This document shows, piece by piece, positions 52,783 to 62,552 of a stretch of 64,000 bases of DNA; the stretch's first letter is position 1, and each line of letters starts with the position of its first letter. Made by a program: the position numbers and the translations under genes. Location of the stretch: NCBI RefSeq assembly GCF_009789675.1, contig NZ_CP046914.1:1054001-1118000 (forward strand). The letters are read 5' to 3'. Source of the DNA: Paraburkholderia acidisoli (GTDB taxonomy: Bacteria > Pseudomonadota > Gammaproteobacteria > Burkholderiales > Burkholderiaceae). The notes beneath the pieces are model-generated. The model saw only the letters and a program-made list of their open reading frames with translations. It was not told the DNA's origin and did no database searches.

Positions 52783-53934
52783 TTAGCTTGCCGCGACCGT
52801 GACCGGCTTCTTCGTCTTGGCCGAGTGCTTGATCTCTTCGAGCTTGATCTCGACGTGACGCGAGAACACGTATTCGGCCGGACGCGCGCCTTCGAGCGGG
52901 ATGTCCTTCACGAATGCGCCTTCGGTCTTCGGGCCGGTCATCGCGACCTTCAGCGCCTTGAGCGGATGCGCCACGGTGTCCATCACGGCGGTGGCCTCGA
53001 AGCCGCAGTGGACCATGCAGTCCGCGCACTTCTCGTACTTGCCCGTGCCGTACTTGTCCCACTCGGTGGTTTCCATCAGTTCCTTGAAGGTCTTCACATA
53101 ACCTTCGCCGACCAGATAGCAGGGCTTTTGCCAGCCGAACACCGTGCGCGCCGGGTTGCCCCAGGGCGTGCATTCGTAGGTCTGGTTGCCCGCGAGGAAG
53201 TCGAGGAACAGGCTCGACTGGCTGAACGACCACTTCTTGCCGTTGTTGCCGCGCTTGAAGATTTCGCGGAACAGGTTCTTGGTCTTGTCGCGGTTCAGGA
53301 AGTGCTGCTGGTCCGGCGCGCGCTCGTACGCATAGCCCGGCGACACCGTGATGCCGTCCACGCCGATAGCGTGCGCCGTGTCGAAGAACTTCGCCACACG
53401 CTCCGGCTGCGCGTCGTTGAACAACGTGCAGTTGATGTTCACGCGGAAGCCGCGGCGCTTGGCTTCCTTGATGGCCGCGACGGCCTTGTCGTACACGCCT
53501 TCCTGCGAGACCGAGTGGTCGTGCGCTTCGCGGTCGCCGTCCAGGTGGACCGACCAGACGAAGTACGGGCTCGGCTCGTAGTCGTCCATCTTCTTTTCCA
53601 TGAGCAGCGCGTTCGTGCAGAGATACACGAACTTCTTGCGCGCCATGATGCCCTTCACGATCTGCGGCATTTCCTTGTGCAGCAGCGGCTCGCCGCCCGC
53701 GATGGAAACGACCGGCGCGCCGCACTCGTCGACGGCTTCGAGGCATTCCGCCAGCGACAGGCGCTGGTTCAGGATGGGATCGGGATAGTCGATCTTGCCG
53801 CAGCCGTTACAGGCGAGGTTGCAGCGGAACAGCGGCTCGAGCATGAGCGCGAGCGGGTAGCGTTTGTTGCCGCCGAAATGTTGGCGAAAGATGTAGGCGC
53901 CAACGCGGACTTTCTGGAGCAGCGGAATAGACAA
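52783..53934 (-). CDS. hpnH: Adenosylhopane synthase HpnH (radical SAM)
   Basis: 383 residues. The radical-SAM cluster motif CxxxCxxC is CNLACNGC (Cys38, 42, 45), followed by GGEPLLHKEMP. The C-terminal region has three further Cys in CADCMVHCGFEA. It adds the 5'-deoxyadenosyl radical to diploptene to make adenosylhopane, the substrate of HpnG. It starts 11 bp after ispH, forming an ispH-hpnH operon. Full length for the family. Confidence 0.97.
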   Translation of the reverse strand: MSIPLLQKVRVGAYIFRQHFGGNKRYPLALMLEPLFRCNLACNGCGKIDYPDPILNQRLSLAECLEAVDECGAPVVSIAGGEPLLHKEMPQIVKGIMARKKFVYLCTNALLMEKKMDDYEPSPYFVWSVHLDGDREAHDHSVSQEGVYDKAVAAIKEAKRRGFRVNINCTLFNDAQPERVAKFFDTAHAIGVDGITVSPGYAYERAPDQQHFLNRDKTKNLFREIFKRGNNGKKWSFSQSSLFLDFLAGNQTYECTPWGNPARTVFGWQKPCYLVGEGYVKTFKELMETTEWDKYGTGKYEKCADCMVHCGFEATAVMDTVAHPLKALKVAMTGPKTEGAFVKDIPLEGARPAEYVFSRHVEIKLEEIKHSAKTKKPVTVAAS

Positions 53935-53945
53935 GAGTGTCCTCC

Positions 53946-54890
53946 TTAAACTTCGCGTGCGACGAGCGGTTGCAACAGCTTCGACGGCAGCTTGAATTCG
54001 ACTTTTTCTTCACGGCCCGCCATCGTCGACACCTCGACAGGCCCTAACGCGCGCAGCGCGTCGATCACGTTCTCGACCATCTCTTCCGGTGCCGACGCGC
54101 CGGCCGTGATACCCACGGTCTGCACGCCCGCGAACCACTCGGACTTCACTTCCGAACCGTCGGCGACGAGGTAGCTCGGCACGCCCGTTTCGCTGCCGAT
54201 TTCGCGCAGGCGATTCGAGTTCGAGCTATTCGTTGCGCCCACCACGAGCAAGACTTCCACTCGATCCGACAACTCGCGCACCGCCGCCTGGCGATTCTGC
54301 GTGGCGTAGCAAATGTCGCGCGTGTCCGGACCGACGATGTCGGTGAACCGCGCGAGCAGCGCGTCGATGATGCCGCGCGTGTCGTCCACCGACAGCGTGG
54401 TTTGCGTCACGTACGCGAGCGGCGCATCGAGCGGCAGATCGAGCTTCGCGACGTCGGCTTCGCTCTGCACGAGCAGCACCTTGCCGGGAATCTGCCCGAT
54501 CGTGCCTTCCACTTCCGGGTGACCGGCGTGGCCGATCAGGATCAGCGTGCGGCCCGCCCCGACGTACTGGCGGCCCTGCACGTGCACCTTGGTGACGAGC
54601 GGGCAGGTGGCGTCGAGCACGTCGAGGTCGCGTTCCTCGGCGGCGCGTTCCACCGTTTTCGCCACGCCGTGGGCGCTGAAGATCGCCACGGCGCCTTCCG
54701 GCACTTCGTCCAGCTCTTCCACGAAACGGGCGCCCTTGTTACGCAGGTTCTCGACCACGTGACGATTGTGGACGATCTCATGGCGCACGTAGACGGGCGC
54801 GCCGTGCTTCTGCAATGCGCGATCGACGATTTCGATGGCGCGGACAACCCCCGCACAAAAGCCGCGGGGTTGGGCAAGGATCACTCGCAT
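53946..54890 (-). CDS. ispH: 4-hydroxy-3-methylbut-2-enyl diphosphate reductase
   Basis: 314 residues from ATG 54890; an upstream extension in frame is ignored because [15 protein letters not shown] is the normal start. The iron-sulfur cysteines are visible in GFCAG (Cys12), [11 protein letters not shown] and the later Cys before the [11 protein letters not shown] region. The enzyme makes IPP and DMAPP, the last step of the MEP pathway. Its pairing with hpnH suggests a hopanoid-dedicated supply of isoprenoid units. A second, housekeeping ispH is usual elsewhere in these genomes. Confidence 0.97.
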   Translation of the reverse strand: MRVILAQPRGFCAGVVRAIEIVDRALQKHGAPVYVRHEIVHNRHVVENLRNKGARFVEELDEVPEGAVAIFSAHGVAKTVERAAEERDLDVLDATCPLVTKVHVQGRQYVGAGRTLILIGHAGHPEVEGTIGQIPGKVLLVQSEADVAKLDLPLDAPLAYVTQTTLSVDDTRGIIDALLARFTDIVGPDTRDICYATQNRQAAVRELSDRVEVLLVVGATNSSNSNRLREIGSETGVPSYLVADGSEVKSEWFAGVQTVGITAGASAPEEMVENVIDALRALGPVEVSTMAGREEKVEFKLPSKLLQPLVAREV

Positions 54891-55435
54891 AGGGTGAAGA
54901 ACTCCGACCGCTGCGGTCTGGAAGCGAGCCGGAACAGGCTCGCGATCGCCGCAACGTCTATTTAGTAAGGTGCAAAAATCCGTCGAAAGCGGTGACGGAG
55001 TAAAAACCAAGGGCGCATTTTAACTCCATCGCCGCGCCTTTGCTGACTAGCGCGCGGCAGGGTGCGGCGCCCACGCGACGGCCGTGGTGTTCCGCCCGCC
55101 CGGGTGTGCCGTTTTCCGTTGATTCGACACGAATTTCACACGGATTCTTACGCCTTGGCACACGCCATTAAGACGATTAAGTCAGAACAATCGCGGTTAA
55201 ACCTGCCACATTTGCTGCCGATACTCCTTATATAGGCTGCGCAAGCTCGCCGCACTGTTCGTCAAGCCCGACTTTTTGCGCGTTTTCACGATTCCGGTCG
55301 ATGGCGAACCGGCACGCGCATCCGGCGGACGCGATTGCTTTGCGCGGTGCAACATAGCGCGTAAGCCCTTAAACTATCGCGTCCTGCGCGGCGCCGGGAT
55401 GGCACGCGAGGATACGACCCCATTCTGGACGCCCG
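54891..55435. other. Divergent promoter region between ispH and hpnC
   Basis: 545 bp without a credible gene. It separates two divergent halves of the hopanoid cluster and should contain both promoters. I see no strong palindrome or clear sigma-70 pair. A short AT-rich stretch lies at about 55175-55245. Confidence 0.5.
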
Positions 55436-56305
55436 ATGGAACCCGACCACTACGACGATTTTCCGGTAGCGAGCGTATTGCTGCCGAAGGCGCTGCGCGC
55501 GCCTGTCGGCGTGATCTACCACGTCGCGCGCACGCTCGACGACATCGCGGACGAAGGCGACTGGCTGCCCGAGGAACGCCACCGGCGCCTCGCCGATTTT
55601 CGCGACGGCCTCGACGCCGTGGCCCAAGGGCGCCCGGCGCCCGTGCACCCCACGCTGTTCGCGAAGCTCGCGGGTGTGGTGCGCACGCGCCGGCTGCCGC
55701 TCGAGCCGTTCTACGACCTGGTCGCCGCGTTCGATCAAGACGTGGATACCACGCGCTACGCGGACCATTTCGAGCTGCTCGACTTCTGCCATCGCTCGGC
55801 GAACCCGGTCGGCCATCTCATGCTGCATCTGATCGATGCCGCCACGCCCGAGAATCTCGCCGACTCCGACGCGATCTGCACCGCGTTGCAGCTCATCACC
55901 TTTTTGCAGGACGTGAGCGCCGACTGGCATCGCGGCCGCGTGTACCTGCCGCTCGCCGACCGCGAACGCTTCAACGTGACCGAAGCGCAGATCGCGGCGG
56001 GCGTCGTCGACAAGAGCTGGCGCGCGTTGATGGCCAACGAGGTCGCGCGTGCGCGCGCGCTCATGCTGAGCGGCGCGCCGCTCGCGCTGCGCGTGCCGGG
56101 CCGCTTCGGGCTGGAGTTGTGCAGCGTCGTGCACGGCGGCCTGCGCCTGCTCGAAGTGATCGAGCGCAACGGCTACGACGTTTTCCGCGCGCGCCCGGCG
56201 CTGCGTTTCACCGACTGGGCCGTGGTGCTGATGCGCACGGCCACCATGTGGCTGTCGCGCCGGGTGGGCGTGCGCGCGCCTTCGATCGAGAGTAACAACG
56301 CATGA
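55436..56305 (+). CDS. hpnC: Hydroxysqualene synthase HpnC
   Basis: 289 residues of the squalene/phytoene synthase family. The aspartate motifs are TLDDIADEGDW and LQDVSADWHRGRVYLP. It turns presqualene diphosphate into hydroxysqualene, between HpnD and HpnE. ATG 55436 is taken because MEPDHYDDFPVASVLLPK is the typical start. It overlaps hpnB by 4 bp (ATGA). hpnC is 26 kb from hpnDE, so the pathway is split over two operons. Confidence 0.94.
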   Translation: MEPDHYDDFPVASVLLPKALRAPVGVIYHVARTLDDIADEGDWLPEERHRRLADFRDGLDAVAQGRPAPVHPTLFAKLAGVVRTRRLPLEPFYDLVAAFDQDVDTTRYADHFELLDFCHRSANPVGHLMLHLIDAATPENLADSDAICTALQLITFLQDVSADWHRGRVYLPLADRERFNVTEAQIAAGVVDKSWRALMANEVARARALMLSGAPLALRVPGRFGLELCSVVHGGLRLLEVIERNGYDVFRARPALRFTDWAVVLMRTATMWLSRRVGVRAPSIESNNA

Positions 56306-57477
56306 CAACGCTGATTCTGTTCGCGGTTTCCTGTCTTTCGCTGCTGATCTGGCTCGTGCTCGTGTTCGCGCGCGGCGGCTTCTGGCGCGCTCGCCCGGCC
56401 GCGCCGCTGCCGCTCGTCGAACCCGCCAGCGGCTGGCCCGCGGTCTGCGCCGTGGTGCCCGCGCGCAACGAAGCCGACGCCATCGGCGAAGCGGTGACCT
56501 CGTTGCTGGAGCAGCGCTACGGCGGCGAGTTCCACGTGGTCGTGATCGACGATCACAGCACCGACGGCACCGCCGAAGCCGCGCGCGCCGCCGCGCTCGC
56601 GCTGCAATGCCCGGAAAAGCTCAGCGTGATCGGCGCGAAGCCGCTGCCGGCCGGCTGGTCGGGCAAGGTGTGGGCGCAGTCGCAAGGCATCGAGGCCGTG
56701 CGCACGCTCGGCCTGCCCGCCGACTTCTTCCTGCTCACCGACGCCGACATCGGCCATCCGCCGGAGGCCGTCGCGCAACTCGTGGTGCGCGCGCTCGCGG
56801 AAGGCCGCGATCTCGTCTCGCTGATGGTGCGCCTGCGCTGCGACTCGTTCTGGGAAAAGGCGCTGATTCCCGCGTTCGTGTTCTTCTTCGCGAAGCTGTA
56901 TCCGTTCGCGTGGGTCAACAATCCGCGCAACAAGACGGCGGCGGCGGCGGGCGGCACGATGCTCGTGCGGCGCAAGGCGCTCGAAGAGGCGGGCGGGATC
57001 GAGTCGATTCGCGCCGAACTCATCGACGATTGCAGCCTCGCCGCGCGCATCAAGCATCGCGGCGAAGGGCGTCATCCGATCCGGCTCGACGTGGCGGCGA
57101 ACAGCGTTTCGCTGCGGCCCTACGATTCGTGGAAGGACATCTGGAACATGATCGCCCGCACGGCGTTCACGCAGCTGCATTACTCGGCATGGCAGCTCGC
57201 GGGCACGCTGCTCGGCATGGCCGTGATCTATCTCGCGCCGCCCGTGATCGCGCTCGCGCTCGGGCCGCAGGGCTGGCCCGCGTGGCTCGCCTGGGCGCTG
57301 ATGTGCTGCGCCTACGCGCCCATGCTCGCGTACTACCGCCGCTCGCCGCTGTGGGCGCCGTTCCTGCCGCTCGTGGCGCTGTTCTACGTGGGCGCGACAT
57401 TCGCCTCGGCGTGGCGCTTCTGGCGCGGCAAGGGCGGCCAGTGGAAGGCGCGCGTGCAGGCGCCGGTGCAACGCTGA
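56302..57477 (+). CDS. hpnB: Hopanoid-associated glycosyltransferase HpnB
   Basis: 391 residues. An N-terminal membrane segment (about 4-23) is followed by a GT2 fold with AVVPARNEADAIGEAV, VVIDDHSTDGTAE, LLTDADIGHPPEA (DxD region) and DDCSLAARIKHRG. Three or four C-terminal membrane segments follow, so the active site faces the cytoplasm. The family is linked with hopanoid loci; its precise acceptor is not settled. It is coupled to hpnC and a terminator follows. Confidence 0.93.
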   Translation: MTTLILFAVSCLSLLIWLVLVFARGGFWRARPAAPLPLVEPASGWPAVCAVVPARNEADAIGEAVTSLLEQRYGGEFHVVVIDDHSTDGTAEAARAAALALQCPEKLSVIGAKPLPAGWSGKVWAQSQGIEAVRTLGLPADFFLLTDADIGHPPEAVAQLVVRALAEGRDLVSLMVRLRCDSFWEKALIPAFVFFFAKLYPFAWVNNPRNKTAAAAGGTMLVRRKALEEAGGIESIRAELIDDCSLAARIKHRGEGRHPIRLDVAANSVSLRPYDSWKDIWNMIARTAFTQLHYSAWQLAGTLLGMAVIYLAPPVIALALGPQGWPAWLAWALMCCAYAPMLAYYRRSPLWAPFLPLVALFYVGATFASAWRFWRGKGGQWKARVQAPVQR

Positions 57478-57510
57478 GATTCGCGTTGTCCCTTGGCTAC
57501 GCGCCAGAAT

Positions 57511-57540
57511 AAAAAAGCCGTCGTTTCCGACGGCTTTTTT
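57511..57540. terminator. Bidirectional terminator
   Basis: Stem AAAAAAGCCGTCG / CGACGGCTTTTTT with loop TTTC. It ends hpnCB and the convergent alanine-rich gene. Confidence 0.92.
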
Positions 57541-57568
57541 TATCGGCGCATTCTGCCGATGCGTGCGC

Positions 57569-58288
57569 TCAGCGTTGCGTGAGCATCATGTACATCTGCA
57601 CGACCATGTCGGGCGAGAACGTGAACGGCACCCAGCCGTGACCCGTGTGGCGCATCACCAGCAGGCGGTCGCCGTTCGACTGCTTCTGCACGGCCATGAC
57701 GGGGTTTTTCGTCGAGACGAAACGCCAGCCGGGCGGAATGCCGGGCGGCGGTTCGGGCTGCATCGAAGCGCGCGCGTTGGCGAGTTCCTCGACCATCTGA
57801 CCCACTTGCAGCGCATTGAGCGTGACCGTCTGGTCGCCGATCGTGAGCGTGATTTCGTTCTGCGAAGGACGCGCCACGCGCAGTTCGGGTTCCGCGGCGG
57901 CGTTGGCTTCGGCGGCGGGGGCGGCGGGTTCTGCGGTCACTTCGGGGGTTTCCGTTGCGGTGGCTTCGAGCGCTGGCGGGATCGCGGTGTCGTGGCCCGG
58001 CGCGTTGGCTTCGTGGTTCGGTGCGGCGGCGGGCGCCGGGGCGGCGTCGGCGCTATCGACCGTGGCGCTGGCGGCGTGGGCAGCGCCATTCCCGGCGTCG
58101 TTCGCGGCTGCATTTCCGGCTGCATTTCCGACGGCGTTACCCACTGCGGCGGCGGCGGTTTCGGTCGGTGCGGAGATCGGTTCCGCGGCGGCTTGGACGC
58201 CCGCGCGCGGGCTGTGCGCGGCAGCGGCGGCCTGAAGGAGCTGATCGACGCCCGCTTCGAGCACGCCGATCTGGTCTTGAAGATTCAT
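57569..58288 (-). CDS. Ala-rich protein with conserved C-terminal domain, unknown function
   Basis: 239 residues. A short helical N-terminus (MNLQDQIGVLEAGVDQLLQ) is joined by a 110-residue Ala/Asn/Pro/Glu linker to a compact C-terminal domain (about 140-239: ITLTIGDQTVTLNALQVGQM, then GWRFVSTKNPVMAVQ and a YMMLTQR end). No signal peptide. I do not recognise the family. The N- and C-terminal parts look conserved and the linker looks freely variable. It is convergent with hpnB. Confidence 0.72.
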   Translation of the reverse strand: MNLQDQIGVLEAGVDQLLQAAAAAHSPRAGVQAAAEPISAPTETAAAAVGNAVGNAAGNAAANDAGNGAAHAASATVDSADAAPAPAAAPNHEANAPGHDTAIPPALEATATETPEVTAEPAAPAAEANAAAEPELRVARPSQNEITLTIGDQTVTLNALQVGQMVEELANARASMQPEPPPGIPPGWRFVSTKNPVMAVQKQSNGDRLLVMRHTGHGWVPFTFSPDMVVQMYMMLTQR

Positions 58289-58488
58289 GCGTGGCTTCTC
58301 AAATAAGACCGGCGATTTTACCCGCAGCGCGCGCGCAATGCCTTCCTGCCGTTGCAGGCATGTTGAAACAAAAGTTGTAACAAATTACGTAGGGTTGACG
58401 TGCGATCAATAAAAGTGACTTAAAAGTGCGCCTTGCTTGCGTGCCGCCTTCGCGTTATCGACCGCTCGATCTTGCGCCCTGGCGGCGC

Positions 58489-59511
58489 TTATCGGGCGTT
58501 CAGATACCCCGCCTCGCGGAACCACGCGAGCGCGTCCTTCAAGCCTTCGCGATACGGCCGTGCGCGATAGCCGAGTTCGCGCTCCGCTTTCGCCGACGTG
58601 AAATACATCTTGTTTTTCGACATCTTCAGCGCGTCGACGGTCACGAACGGTTCGCGCTTCGTGAACCGTGCCACGGCTTCGGCGCCCATGGCGAGCGGGT
58701 ACAGCGGCCAGCGCGGCAGCGTGATTGTCGGCGGTTTGCGGCCCACCATGCCCGCGATGTCGGCGAGCATTTGCTGCAGCGGCAGATTCTCGCCGCCCAG
58801 GATGTAGCGCTCGCCGATCTTGCCGCGTTCGAGCGCGAGAAAGTGGCCGTTCGCGACGTCGTCGACATGCACGAGGTTCAGGCCCGTATCGACGAAAGCG
58901 GGAATCTTGCCGGTGGCGGCTTCCACGATGATGCGGCCCGTGGGCGTGGGCTTCACGTCGCGCGGCCCGATGGGCGTGGACGGATTGACGATCACGGCGG
59001 GCAGCCCGTCGTTCGCGATCATGCGTTCCACGGCGCGCTCGGCGAGCACCTTGCTGCGCTTGTACACGCCAATCGCCTGTTCGGCCGTGAGCGGCGAGGT
59101 TTCGTCCGTGGAGTTGCCCGAGTTCGTGACCTTGAGCGTGGCCACGCTGCTCGTGTAGACGATGCGCTCCACGCCCGCCGCGAGCGCCGCGCGCATGGTG
59201 GCCTCGGCGCCTTCGAGATTGGCGCGCTCGATCTCGTGCGGGTCGGGCGCCCACAGGCGATAGTCGGCGGCCACGTGGAAGAGATAGCGCACGCCGTCGA
59301 GGGCTTTGCGCATGGAGGCGGCGTCGCGCATGTCGCCCGTGACGATCTCCACGTCGAGCGCTTCGAAGTTCTTGCGCGGGCTGGTCGCGCGCACGAGCAG
59401 GCGTACCGCGTAGCCTTTGTCCAGCGCGATGCGGGCGACGGCCGAGCCGACGAAGCCGGACGCCCCGGTGATCAGCACGAGGTCCTTGTTGGCGCGGGAG
59501 GTGTCGGTCAT
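58489..59511 (-). CDS. hpnA: Hopanoid-associated sugar epimerase HpnA
   Basis: 340 residues from ATG 59511. Extended short-chain dehydrogenase: NAD-binding LITGASGFVGSAVAR at residues 13-27, catalytic VYKRSKVLAERAVE (Tyr-x-x-x-Lys type, YKRSK), and a C-terminal substrate domain. The family is called hopanoid-associated by location; a role in making the cyclitol or sugar head group is likely but not proved. It is on the opposite strand to hpnCB, 978 bp from the alanine-rich gene start. Confidence 0.9.
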   Translation of the reverse strand: MTDTSRANKDLVLITGASGFVGSAVARIALDKGYAVRLLVRATSPRKNFEALDVEIVTGDMRDAASMRKALDGVRYLFHVAADYRLWAPDPHEIERANLEGAEATMRAALAAGVERIVYTSSVATLKVTNSGNSTDETSPLTAEQAIGVYKRSKVLAERAVERMIANDGLPAVIVNPSTPIGPRDVKPTPTGRIIVEAATGKIPAFVDTGLNLVHVDDVANGHFLALERGKIGERYILGGENLPLQQMLADIAGMVGRKPPTITLPRWPLYPLAMGAEAVARFTKREPFVTVDALKMSKNKMYFTSAKAERELGYRARPYREGLKDALAWFREAGYLNAR

Positions 59512-59674
59512 TGCAGATTCGCTTTCGGGTGTGATCAACGGCGGTTCAGAACGCCGTGGGGTCATGGCGTGGCACCGGATTGTACGCGGCGCGCGCGATC
59601 CTGCCCGCCTGCGCGCGCGAGCGATGACGTCTACAATGCCGCCGTATCGGCAGAGCTAGCAGGAGTAACGAACG

Positions 59675-59971
59675 ATGAGTGAACCGGATCTGGACGCGCG
59701 CCTCGAAACGTACTACGTGCGCGTGCGTGGAACGGTGCAGGGCGTGGGTTTTCGTCACGCGACGGTGCGCCAGGCGCACGCGCTGCGCATTCGCGGCTAT
59801 GTCGCGAACCTCGAAGACGGCTCGGTCGAAGCCGTGATCCAGGGCTCGGCGAACCAGGTCGACCGCATGCTGTCGTGGCTGCGTCACGGGCCGCCCGCCG
59901 CGCGCGTGAGTTCGGTGGAAAGCGAAGAGCAGCGCACGGAAAAACGCTACGAGCGCTTCGAGCAGCACTGA
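59675..59971 (+). CDS. acyP: Acylphosphatase
   Basis: 98 residues with the catalytic loop and Arg in VRGTVQGVGFRHAT and the Asn in RGYVANLEDGSVEAVIQG. It cleaves acyl phosphates. Length and motifs match the family fully. A strong terminator follows. Confidence 0.95.
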   Translation: MSEPDLDARLETYYVRVRGTVQGVGFRHATVRQAHALRIRGYVANLEDGSVEAVIQGSANQVDRMLSWLRHGPPAARVSSVESEEQRTEKRYERFEQH

Positions 59972-60003
59972 GGTCGCGCGCGGTATCGACGAAAAAAGCA
60001 CGT

Positions 60004-60044
60004 AAAAAAACGGTGCGCCAGCCAGGTGGCGCACCGTTTTTTTT
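60004..60044. terminator. Bidirectional terminator
   Basis: A 10-bp stem CGGTGCGCCA / TGGCGCACCG with loop GCCAGG, flanked by A7 and T8. It serves acyP and the convergent egtD. Confidence 0.93.
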
Positions 60045-60075
60045 CTGGCGCATGCGCGTATCAACCACTCCGCGT

Positions 60076-61065
60076 TCAGTGCACGGCGAGCAGGCTCTCC
60101 GCGAAACCCCAATCCTTCTCCACCCACTGATGCTCGCAGGTGAAGCCCGCGTCGGCGGCGATCGCGGGGATTTCGTCGGCGTGATACTTGTGGCTGCTTT
60201 CGGTCCAGATCGTCTCGCCTTCCTGCAGGTCGATGTCCAGACGCGCCGCGCCCACGTGCACATGCACGTCGCGTTTGGCGCGCAAATGCATCTCGATGCT
60301 GCGCACGTCGGGATTGAAACGCGCCACATGCTCGAAGTCGTGCAGGTCGAAGTCGGCGTCGAGTTCGCGATTGATACGCGAGAGGATGTTCAGATTGAAC
60401 GCGGCCGTCGCGCCGATCGCGTCGTCGTACGCGGCCACCAGCGTATCCACGGGTTTCACGAGGTCGGTGCCGAGCAGCAGCGTGTCGCCGGGGCGCAGCA
60501 TCGCGCGAATGTCACGCAGGAAGCGGGTGGCCGCGAGGCGCACGAAATTGCCGATCGTGCTGCCGAGAAACAGCACGCACAGCTGTTCGCCGGGCTTGCG
60601 CTGGCGGCTCACCTCGGCGAGACCCGCGAGGTAATCGCGCTCGTAACCGACGATGGAAATGCGCTCGATGTCGGCGAGTTCGCGTTGGCAAAGCTGCAAC
60701 GCGGCGCGCGAAATTTCGATGGGGTAATACGAGGTCGGGCGCTTGCGGCACAGCGCTTCGAGAATGCGGCGCGTCTTGCGGCCGCTGCCGCTGCCGAGTT
60801 CGGCCACCTTCACGTCGGCGGGCAGCGCTTCGACAATCTCGCTCGCGTAGCGCGTGAGCAGCTTTTCCTCGCTGCGCGTGACGCCGTATTCGGGCAGCAC
60901 GGTGATCACTTCGAAAAGTGCCGAGCCCACTTCGTCATACAAATACTTCGAGGGCAGTTCCTTTTGCGGCGCGCGCGCGAGGCCCGCGCGCACATCGGCG
61001 GCGAATTCGCTGGCGCTGGAACGGGCGGGGTCGGCAACGGCGGGGCGGGGCGCAGGAAGGGTCAT
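60076..61065 (-). CDS. egtD: L-histidine N-alpha-methyltransferase EgtD
   Basis: 329 residues. A SAM-dependent methyltransferase that trimethylates histidine to hercynine. Motifs are KYLYDEVGSALFEVITVLPEY-type (in part), the SAM-binding VAELGSGSGRKT and FLGSTIGNF, and a C-terminal VHVGAARLDIDL region. Length is normal. The usual partner egtB is not adjacent; only a 461-bp gene-free gap lies upstream. egtB must be elsewhere or the product is used as hercynine. Confidence 0.93.
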   Translation of the reverse strand: MTLPAPRPAVADPARSSASEFAADVRAGLARAPQKELPSKYLYDEVGSALFEVITVLPEYGVTRSEEKLLTRYASEIVEALPADVKVAELGSGSGRKTRRILEALCRKRPTSYYPIEISRAALQLCQRELADIERISIVGYERDYLAGLAEVSRQRKPGEQLCVLFLGSTIGNFVRLAATRFLRDIRAMLRPGDTLLLGTDLVKPVDTLVAAYDDAIGATAAFNLNILSRINRELDADFDLHDFEHVARFNPDVRSIEMHLRAKRDVHVHVGAARLDIDLQEGETIWTESSHKYHADEIPAIAADAGFTCEHQWVEKDWGFAESLLAVH

Positions 61066-61526
61066 GCGGGCTCCAGGGGGCGTTGGACATGCGGAAAGCG
61101 TCTTGAGGCGTCATATTCGCGGCGGCCTGCCTCGTTGCGTCGAACACGATGTCGACCGCTGCGAGGCGGCGCGCGAGCGAATGGCGAAGGCGTCGTCCGG
61201 GCGGCAACAAGGCCGGCAGCGGCGCGCGGGCGCAGCGAGACTTACGTTCTAGTCCATCGTCACGGCATCTGCACGGACTAAATCGGCGGTTGCGCTGCGA
61301 ATCGCGAAGTGCCGCATGGTCCATGCCCGCCGCGCTCACGCCGGCCATTCAAGGCGCGGCGGTCCCCGCGCGCGGCGCGAACCCGACTAGAATGCGGTCT
61401 CGCCACGGACGACACGTCCGCGCGTCTTATTCAATAAACGATTCAAATGACAACGCTTTTACCCGTGCGCACTTTCACCGCGCGCACCGTTCGCCGTTCC
61501 CGTTTCCTTTGCCGTGAAGCGCGCCC
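61066..61526. other. Gene-free region between egtD and rarD
   Basis: 461 bp between divergent genes. No credible frame or strong repeat. It should hold both promoters. Confidence 0.5.
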
Positions 61527-62420
61527 ATGAACACCTATGAGCCTGGGCGCGGCATTGCGCTTTCCGCGGGCGCTTCGGCGTTGTTCGCGCTGATGTCGGC
61601 CTATACGCTGCTGCTCGCGCCGCTCGACGGTCTCGACATCTTCGCGTGGCGCGTGCTCTGGACCGTGCCCGGCGCATTCGCGCTGCTGCTGCTGCGCCGG
61701 CGCGGGCCGCAACTGCGCGCGCTGCTCGCGCGCATGGTCACGGAGCCGCGCACGCTGCTCGCGCTCGTGGTGGGCGCGGCGCTGCTCGGCTCGCAACTGT
61801 GGGTGTTCCTGTGGGCGCCGCTGCACGGGCGCCTGCTCGAGGTCTCGCTCGGCTACTTCCTGCTGCCGCTGATCATGGTGCTGGTCGGGCGCTTCTACTA
61901 TCACGAACGGCTCGAACCGCTGCAATGGATGGCGGTCGCGTGCGCGGCCGTGGGCTGCGCGCACGAACTGTGGGCGACGCATGCGTTTTCGTGGCCGACG
62001 CTGCTGGTCGCCTTCGGCTATCCGCCGTATTTCGTGCTGCGCCGCAGGATTCAGGCCGATTCGCTCGTCGTTTTCGCCGTGGAAATGCTGCTGCTCGTGC
62101 CGGTGGCCGTGATCGAAGTGCGCGCGGGCGGTTCGCTCGCGCAGCTCGACGCGCATCGCTTTCTCGCGTTCGTGCTGCTGCCGGGCCTGGGCGTGCTGAG
62201 CACGGTCGCGCTCGCGTCGTATCTGAAGGCGAGCCGCCTGCTGCCGATGGCGTTGTTCGGCATTCTCGGCTACGTCGAGCCGGTGTTGCTCGTGGTCGTT
62301 TCGGTGACGATGCTCGGCGAGCACCTGAGCGCGCGCCAGCTCGCGACCTATGTGCCGATCTGGCTGGCGGTGGCGCTCACGGCGCTGCACGGCGCGCGGC
62401 TCGTGCGCTTGTCGCGCTGA
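61527..62420 (+). CDS. rarD: RarD-type EamA family permease
   Basis: 297 residues with ten hydrophobic segments, the DMT/EamA pattern. It matches RarD: YTLLLAPLDGLDIFAWRVLW near residue 25 and SLGYFLLPLIMVLVGRFYYHERL near 110, then FGILGYVEPVLLVVVS. RarD is an inner-membrane metabolite exporter of uncertain substrate. It is convergent with the Mpo1-like gene. Confidence 0.92.
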   Translation: MNTYEPGRGIALSAGASALFALMSAYTLLLAPLDGLDIFAWRVLWTVPGAFALLLLRRRGPQLRALLARMVTEPRTLLALVVGAALLGSQLWVFLWAPLHGRLLEVSLGYFLLPLIMVLVGRFYYHERLEPLQWMAVACAAVGCAHELWATHAFSWPTLLVAFGYPPYFVLRRRIQADSLVVFAVEMLLLVPVAVIEVRAGGSLAQLDAHRFLAFVLLPGLGVLSTVALASYLKASRLLPMALFGILGYVEPVLLVVVSVTMLGEHLSARQLATYVPIWLAVALTALHGARLVRLSR

Positions 62421-62552
62421 CGCGCTTTCGACACGCGGCTCGCGGCGTGCCGGGCGTGCGTTGCGGCCACGACAATCGATGTCGATGGCGCACGCCGGTG
62501 GCGTGCGGCGGCTTTCAGCGAGCGTCGGTGGCGCGCGCCCACGCCTGCGGCC

